Source: an uncultured Chloroflexaceae bacterium
Lineage (GTDB): Bacteria > Chloroflexota > Chloroflexia > Chloroflexales > Chloroflexaceae
Length of the DNA stretch: 10,913 nt
Assembly: GCA_937141995.1 (NCBI GenBank)
Contig: CAKZQX010000472.1
Coordinates: 1-10,913 of the forward strand
Direction: 5' to 3'
Numbering within the stretch: the first letter of the stretch is position 1; each line of letters begins with the position of its first letter. The translations under genes were made by a program, and so were the position numbers. This document shows, piece after piece, positions 6,822 through 10,913 of this stretch. The notes beneath the pieces are model-generated. The model was not told where the DNA came from. It saw only the letters and a list, made by a program, of their open reading frames with translations, and made no database searches.

Positions 6822-6838
6822 TAACCTTTTCAAGGTTA
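6822..6838. repeat. 17-nt dyad between the divergent promoters (possible operator)
   Basis: TAACCTT and AAGGTTA form perfect 7-nt arms around TTC. The site lies between the two divergent promoters, about 40 bp upstream of the leftward -35 and 65 bp upstream of the rightward -35. That position suits a shared regulator. Binding is inferred from symmetry and position only. Confidence 0.35.
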
Positions 6839-6903
6839 TCTTAGTCCCCGTACGTTTCGCAAATGGTACATATGATTTATGCCCAAATAACCTGGATGAT
6901 CAT

Positions 6904-6932
6904 ATTCCAATAGTCCCAAGCTGTGGTATACT
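6904..6932 (+). promoter_or_regulatory. Rightward extended -10 promoter for the second glycosyltransferase operon
   Basis: TGG immediately precedes TATACT (6927-6932), an extended -10. A weak -35, ATTCCA (6904-6909), lies 17 bp upstream. Transcription would start near 6939 and leave a leader of about 120 nt before the ATG at 7062. Confidence 0.45.
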
Positions 6933-7061
6933 TACGACAATAATTGCCGCCAAAAGAGCAATGTTCGTGCTAAGATATTTGGCTACCATGCCAACTTTAC
7001 ATATTCTGACGTCTAATATGGGTACCGAACGCATGGTCTATCACAATTGACGAAGCCAATC

Positions 7062-8903
7062 ATGACAAGTGCAATAAGGATGAAGCGGGCTCACCACAAA
7101 CGTATTGTCGGATGGGGGGGGCTCTCACCTCTTGCCATCAGCCTGGTCTTTGGAACACTTGCTTGTCTGATTTACCTGGCTGTTGCATGGTTCTTACTGC
7201 CCTTTAATACGCTCTGGTCACCAGATGAAGGGGCAAAGCTCCTACAAATGCAAAGCATGCGCATTGAACATGGACGTCTGGTCTATACTATTCCCTATCG
7301 TGGATATACGTTTGATCCCGATTTGCGATTCGCACATTGGGCACTGTTAAGCATCCATAATGACCAACTCTCCTTTGGTCGATTACCGCTCTTTTCCCTT
7401 TTAACCGCGCCTTTCGTCTCATGCTTTGAACTACGTGGCCTGTATATCCTACCGGCATTGTGTGGGGGACTTATCAGCATCGTAACACTACGGCTCTGGG
7501 ACGGGCAATCGTCTCGGCTCCCAGTATGGCTGTTGGTCGCGTTCGGTAGTCCTGTCTTTATCTATTCGGTCATTTTTTGGGAACATACTCTGGCAACCGC
7601 TTTGGTTTTAATGGGAAGTATGCTGGCGTTGCGTTTCAACGCTATTGCGCATCCCGCTGATAGTCGTCGCCTGTTATTGTGGGGTTGCGTCGCTGTGCTG
7701 TTTGCCGTGGGTGTCTATATTCGCCAGGAAACAGTATTATTGATTGGTGCACTGCTCGCTGCGATCTGGTTCCTGACGCCAAATAAACGTTGGAGTATTT
7801 TCTACACGGGTGGACTAATGGGGGTGTTGTTGCTGCCGTATGTTCCATTACACCGGGTGACGCTCGACGGGCAGGCACTCCCAGATAATGCATCACATAT
7901 TTTTGTGCCGTTTGCTTATATTCGTGGAGCGGGACTACAGGCTATTTCTGATCTTTTTGTCGGGCCGTTCACCCATGGTGCTATTGACTCAGGATGGTTC
8001 GGTCATGTTTGGAGCATGGCGGCCGTGGTTGCCATCGGTTGCGGCTTTTTCTATCGATTTGTAGGGCGTGATACCATCATGTTTGTGGCGCTTGCTCTTA
8101 ATGCAATGAATGCGACATTCCTGTTGTTGATTCCAGAATATTATCGCTCTGGGCATGGCCTGCTATTTACTACACCATGGGCAATTTTGGGTCTTTGTCG
8201 CACGCGTGAGATCTGGAATAGTCGCTCGTATCACTTGCGCGTCTGTTTGCTTACGGTTTTGATCGGGTTATCTATGTATGCCGTAGCTATTCTCGGTATA
8301 CGTGGGAGTAGTCCACACGGCGGATTGCAGTGGGGTGCGCGGTTTGCTTTGAGTTTCTATCCAATGTTGGCAATCCTGGCACTCTGGAACTGGGATATTC
8401 GGCGCTATGATAATAAGTTGCTGGCAGTAATGGTAATGCTGGTTTTGCTGGGATTTGGGTTTCAAGCACGGGGTCTCTGGATAATCTGGAATGATAAACA
8501 TTTCAACGGAATGCTTAACGAAACTATCATCGAAGTACCAGAAACTTATATTCTGTCAGATTTGAACTGGCTACCATTGAATGCAGCGCCAATTTATAAC
8601 CAAAAAACCTGGTTTGTTGCCGAGACTCCGGAAACTGTCGTTGCTTGGGTCAACCGTGCCGCTGAGAAAGAGATTTCTTTTTTTAGTATAGTCACTCTAC
8701 AGAATAGTCATATTATCGATATCTTGGAACCTGTGCTGGCAGAAAACGCATTTGAAGTGGTATCAGTAGATGTGGATAACGGTCATGTGCTGATCTTTCG
8801 TATAGGAACTAGTGAATACCTTGAAAAAGTGTTACCTGAAACATCCATGTACAACATGCCAGTAGCGTCCTGGCCCGCAAAGAGGAATTATGGGGGTCAA
8901 TGA
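7062..8903 (+). CDS. GT-C-like multipass membrane glycosyltransferase (PMT/ArnT-like)
   Basis: This product of about 613 residues has one helix at residues 24-47, then TLWSPDEGAK (50-59), then roughly ten more hydrophobic segments to about 465, and a soluble tail of about 150 residues. An acidic pair (D55, E56) just after the first helix is the catalytic position in GT-C transferases such as ArnT and protein O-mannosyltransferases, which take sugars from polyprenyl phosphates at the outer face. The family match is by topology and motif, so substrate is unknown; a polymerase or unassigned membrane protein is possible. The open frame includes a TTG at 7047, but ATG 7062 is more conventional, with GAAG 6 nt upstream. 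A run of eight G's (7114-7121) lies at codons 18-20. The stop overlaps the next gene's ATG (ATGA), suggesting translational coupling. Confidence 0.7.
   Translation: MTSAIRMKRAHHKRIVGWGGLSPLAISLVFGTLACLIYLAVAWFLLPFNTLWSPDEGAKLLQMQSMRIEHGRLVYTIPYRGYTFDPDLRFAHWALLSIHNDQLSFGRLPLFSLLTAPFVSCFELRGLYILPALCGGLISIVTLRLWDGQSSRLPVWLLVAFGSPVFIYSVIFWEHTLATALVLMGSMLALRFNAIAHPADSRRLLLWGCVAVLFAVGVYIRQETVLLIGALLAAIWFLTPNKRWSIFYTGGLMGVLLLPYVPLHRVTLDGQALPDNASHIFVPFAYIRGAGLQAISDLFVGPFTHGAIDSGWFGHVWSMAAVVAIGCGFFYRFVGRDTIMFVALALNAMNATFLLLIPEYYRSGHGLLFTTPWAILGLCRTREIWNSRSYHLRVCLLTVLIGLSMYAVAILGIRGSSPHGGLQWGARFALSFYPMLAILALWNWDIRRYDNKLLAVMVMLVLLGFGFQARGLWIIWNDKHFNGMLNETIIEVPETYILSDLNWLPLNAAPIYNQKTWFVAETPETVVAWVNRAAEKEISFFSIVTLQNSHIIDILEPVLAENAFEVVSVDVDNGHVLIFRIGTSEYLEKVLPETSMYNMPVASWPAKRNYGGQ
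7114..7121. repeat. G8 homopolymer tract in the 5' end of the GT-C-like gene
   Basis: Eight consecutive G's encode W18-G19-G20 of the product. The tract is in frame here. A gain or loss of one base would shift the frame very early and abolish the protein. Whether its length varies cannot be told from one sequence. Confidence 0.8.
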
Positions 8904-9856
8904 TGCCACTGTCAGGGAAAGTGCAAACTGGATCAAATGAACTGACCCGGATCCAGACGGATCTCCATGTGTCGGTCATTATTCCTAATACTGATTCTCA
9001 ACAAATAGATACTATTGTGCAACGGCTGCAGCGTCAGACAGTTGACCCCGAGTTGATCGAGATTCTGGTAGTAGGTAGCGATCAACCGGGCCTGGTATGC
9101 GAGGATGAACAGGTACGTTTTGTACCCCTACCAGACCCGGCATGCGCTTCGGATAAACGAAATTGCGGTATGCAGATAGCAAGAGGGGATATCTTTCTCT
9201 TTCTTGATGATGATTGTCTGCCGGCGTCTGATCTCATAGCACGGCATCTCAAGCGACATCAGCAAGGCGAACAAATTGTCGGTGGTGCTGTGACATTTGC
9301 TGGTAGCCATTACCTGCAATTAGCAGATAATCTTTCCGCCTTTCATGATTTGCTGCCTTTTACTAGTGATGGCGAACGTACCTATTTATGTACATCTAAT
9401 CTAAGTGTTCATCGCTCGGTTGTGGCATGTGCCGGATTATTGGAAGCGCGTAAAAATCGTGCGGAAGACCTGGACTGGACTGTACGGTTTCGCAGTCTCG
9501 GCTATCGTCTCTACTTTGACTCAACTGCCCTCGTTATCCATAATCCGGCTCGGTTTACGGCCCGATCCCTGTGGCATCACTGGTTCTATGATGCTCCCGC
9601 TACACTCAAGATCCGATTGCGCCATGCACAGTTGCTGCGGACACCCTGCCTCGCCCGATTTCGTTGGTCGTTTTTCTGTCTAGCACCAGTTATTGCTGCC
9701 TGGTCTACTATGAAAACTTTTGCACATCTCCGTACTATCGTGCTCTACTGGTATACCCTGCCACTAGTTTATTTGACAAAACTCGTATGGTGTTGGGGGG
9801 CTTTTGTCCACTTTCCTCATGAGCAAGAAAGGGAGTTGCCATATGTCTCGATCTAA
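8900..9856 (+). CDS. GT2 family glycosyltransferase with DDD motif and C-terminal membrane segments
   Basis: This 318-residue enzyme has a GT-A domain in its first two-thirds. VSVIIPNTDS (residues 24-33) begins the domain, RNCGMQIARGD (87-97) precedes the metal site, and FLDDDCLP (101-108) is the DxD motif. TSNLSVHR (165-172) is the acceptor-side segment. AEDLDW (188-193) provides the probable catalytic base. The stretch after about 250 has two hydrophobic segments that may anchor the enzyme to the membrane. It differs from the two rhamnosyltransferase-like GT2 enzymes: its metal motif is DDD rather than NND, and the usual VDNGSxD segment is replaced by VVGSDQPG. The donor sugar is unknown. 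ATG 8900 overlaps the previous stop; an adjacent ATG at 8903 is equally possible, with a G-rich stretch just upstream. Its 3' end overlaps the next gene by 14 bp. Confidence 0.85.
   Translation: MMPLSGKVQTGSNELTRIQTDLHVSVIIPNTDSQQIDTIVQRLQRQTVDPELIEILVVGSDQPGLVCEDEQVRFVPLPDPACASDKRNCGMQIARGDIFLFLDDDCLPASDLIARHLKRHQQGEQIVGGAVTFAGSHYLQLADNLSAFHDLLPFTSDGERTYLCTSNLSVHRSVVACAGLLEARKNRAEDLDWTVRFRSLGYRLYFDSTALVIHNPARFTARSLWHHWFYDAPATLKIRLRHAQLLRTPCLARFRWSFFCLAPVIAAWSTMKTFAHLRTIVLYWYTLPLVYLTKLVWCWGAFVHFPHEQERELPYVSI
9828..9835 (+). promoter_or_regulatory. Ribosome-binding site deciding the 9843 start
   Basis: AAAGGGAG lies inside the end of the preceding gene, 7 nt before the ATG at 9843. This favours 9843 over the in-frame ATGs at 9804 and 9819, which would add up to 13 residues before the conserved first strand. 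Confidence 0.7.
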
Positions 9857-10805
9857 TGTCGCTGTCATTGTTATTAATTGGAAGCTGAAAGAAGAGACGT
9901 TGGCCTGTATCCGCTCAGTAGAGCAGTCTATCTATCCTTGTCGGATAATTGTTGTTGACAATGGGTCAGACGACGGTTCAGTTGAGTATTTTCAGGAGTA
10001 TTTGCCCCATATCGAGTTGATTTCTCTACCAACCAATATTGGCTTTGGTCGGGCCTGCAACCAGGCAATCCGTCTTGCCCTCAAAAGTGTAGACTGCCAG
10101 TATGTCTGGTTGTTGAATAATGATGCTGTTATAGCTCCCGATGCGCTGACGGCTCTGCTTGATGCGGCAGAGCAGTATCCCGAATCAGGTATTCTCGGTC
10201 CTAAAATTTATTATCATGATCGTCCGGATACCTTCTGGTATGCTGGTGCGCGGCGACGGCGGTATGTGTTAGCGGCGGCAGATACCGGTCGGGGACAGGT
10301 TGATCGAGGGCAGTTTGAAAGCGTGCGTGACGTAGATTATGTTTTTGGAACAGCCATGCTGATTCGGCGTGAGGTGTTTGAGATCGTTGGCAGCTTCGAC
10401 GAGCAGTTTTTTCTTTATCTGGAGGATCTGGATCACTGTCTCATGGCACAACAGGCCGGATTCCGCTTGCTGTTTGTCCCCAAAGCCCGTATCTGGCACA
10501 GTGTTTCCGCCAGTACCCGGCGTAACATCGGTGTGCGGCGCTATCATATGGTAAAGAGTACGCTGCTGTTTCTTAAAAAGCACACATCGGAATCTTCGTT
10601 TGCGCTCGTATTGCTCTTCTGGTCATTGGTGTATATGCGGTTCCTATTGATTGATCTCGTGCATGGTCAGGTTTCGGCACTACGCTATTACTGTTTCGGT
10701 CTGCAGCATGGTTTATGCCAGATTATGAAGACGCAATCAGACTTGGTGCCATGTATACGGGATGTCACTGGTGAGAATAATGTAACCGCTTTTACCCCGG
10801 ATTAG
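9843..10805 (+). CDS. GT2 family glycosyltransferase, rhamnosyltransferase-like (second copy)
   Basis: This 320-residue cytosolic GT-A enzyme probably transfers a sugar, perhaps rhamnose, from a nucleotide donor to the growing glycan. VAVIVINWK (residues 6-14) and VVDNGSDDGS (37-46) bind the nucleotide. NIGFGRACNQA (65-75) is the conserved glycine-containing segment. LLNNDA (90-95) has the NND metal motif. EDLDHC (194-199) gives the catalytic acidic region, followed by IWHS near 217-220. A hydrophobic segment near 250-270 may associate with the membrane. It aligns by eye throughout with the 2753-3652 product and differs from the DDD-type GT2 just upstream. The start at 9843 is set by AAAGGGAG and overlaps the previous gene by 14 bp. 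The next start codon lies 4 bp after its stop, so it is mid-operon. Confidence 0.88.
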   Translation: MSRSNVAVIVINWKLKEETLACIRSVEQSIYPCRIIVVDNGSDDGSVEYFQEYLPHIELISLPTNIGFGRACNQAIRLALKSVDCQYVWLLNNDAVIAPDALTALLDAAEQYPESGILGPKIYYHDRPDTFWYAGARRRRYVLAAADTGRGQVDRGQFESVRDVDYVFGTAMLIRREVFEIVGSFDEQFFLYLEDLDHCLMAQQAGFRLLFVPKARIWHSVSASTRRNIGVRRYHMVKSTLLFLKKHTSESSFALVLLFWSLVYMRFLLIDLVHGQVSALRYYCFGLQHGLCQIMKTQSDLVPCIRDVTGENNVTAFTPD

Positions 10806-10809
10806 TTCT

Positions 10810-10913
10810 ATGTTGCGTATTCTGGTATACAAAGCGTGGCAGCGATATGCCCGTCTGGTTATCAACCGCTTTCACCGTGTCTATTACGCTGAACCGACAA
10901 ACTGGGCACATAC
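10810..10913 (+). CDS. 5' end of a further operon gene, possibly CmcI-like (partial)
   Basis: An ATG 4 bp after the preceding stop opens a frame that runs to the window edge. It encodes about 34 residues, beginning MLRILVYKAWQRYARLV and continuing with RFHRVYYAEPTNWAH. A basic amphipathic start followed by FHRVYY and a Trp-containing segment recalls the N terminus of the cephalosporin hydroxylase (CmcI)/rhamnosyl O-methyltransferase family, common in glycan loci. The fragment is too short to be sure; other methyltransferases remain possible. Tight spacing supports membership in the operon. Confidence 0.55.
   Translation, partial: MLRILVYKAWQRYARLVINRFHRVYYAEPTNWAH

Larger units (their letters stand above)
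6682..7061. other. Divergent intergenic regulatory region
   Basis: This 380-bp stretch separates the leftward DUF2723/secreted-protein pair from the rightward glycosyltransferase operon. I see no gene in it; the only small frames start at ATGs without ribosome-binding sites. It holds an outward-facing extended -10 on each strand and a 17-nt dyad between them. The presumed rightward leader (about 6939-7061) can fold: GCCAAA (6949-6954) pairs with TTTGGC (6978-6983), enclosing AGCA/TGCT. I recognise no known riboswitch. Confidence 0.55.

Noticed and set aside
7033-7050. Five-codon upstream open frame before the GT-C-like gene
   Set aside because: It has no ribosome-binding site and no attenuator-like codon run; a chance ATG is the simpler explanation.
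1-10913. CRISPR arrays, tRNA or rRNA genes, tandem repeats
   Set aside because: I saw no regularly spaced direct repeats, no cloverleaf-like sequence and no rRNA segments by eye.

Overview
The window is about 10.9 kb of roughly 48-50% G+C DNA holding an envelope-polysaccharide and glycosylation locus. The best clue to the host is the secreted protein at 3930-5108. It ends in YLPLIAR, a C-terminal ending I associate with exported proteins of Chloroflexota (Chloroflexus/Roseiflexus relatives). The assignment is an inference; no rRNA or other marker gene is present.

Layout, left to right. Bases 1-203 are non-coding leader carrying two small dyads. A rightward block follows: a Wzx-type flippase (204-1625), a class I SAM-dependent methyltransferase (about 2004-2726) and a GT2 glycosyltransferase (2753-3652). 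The gap between flippase and methyltransferase is filled largely by a 245-bp non-coding element (1696-1940). It has 19-bp imperfect terminal inverted repeats and is flanked by perfect 10-bp direct repeats, so it reads as a MITE-like insertion. A perfect 23-bp stem-loop with a T-rich tail (3795-3853) separates this block from a convergent leftward pair.

The leftward pair is a DUF2723/GT117-type multipass protein (5170-6681) and, 61 bp downstream, a secreted protein with Ig-like/carboxypeptidase-regulatory-like repeats (3930-5108). A 380-bp divergent promoter region (6682-7061) has extended -10 elements facing both ways and a 17-nt dyad between them. It also feeds a second rightward block: another GT-C-like multipass protein (7062-8903), a GT2 enzyme with a DDD motif (8900-9856), a second rhamnosyltransferase-like GT2 (9843-10805) and the start of a further gene (10810 to the window end, possibly CmcI-like). 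These genes overlap by 4 and 14 bp or lie 4 bp apart, so they look like one operon.

Working model (inference): the cytosolic GT2 enzymes and methyltransferase build and decorate a lipid-linked glycan, the flippase moves it outward, and the two GT-C-like proteins transfer sugars on the outer face. The Ig-like secreted protein beside the DUF2723 enzyme is a candidate dedicated acceptor. Most genes are ordinary for such loci. The points worth pursuing are the MITE-like insertion, the DUF2723/Ig-like pair, the G8 tract early in the 7062 gene, and the paired divergent regulation.
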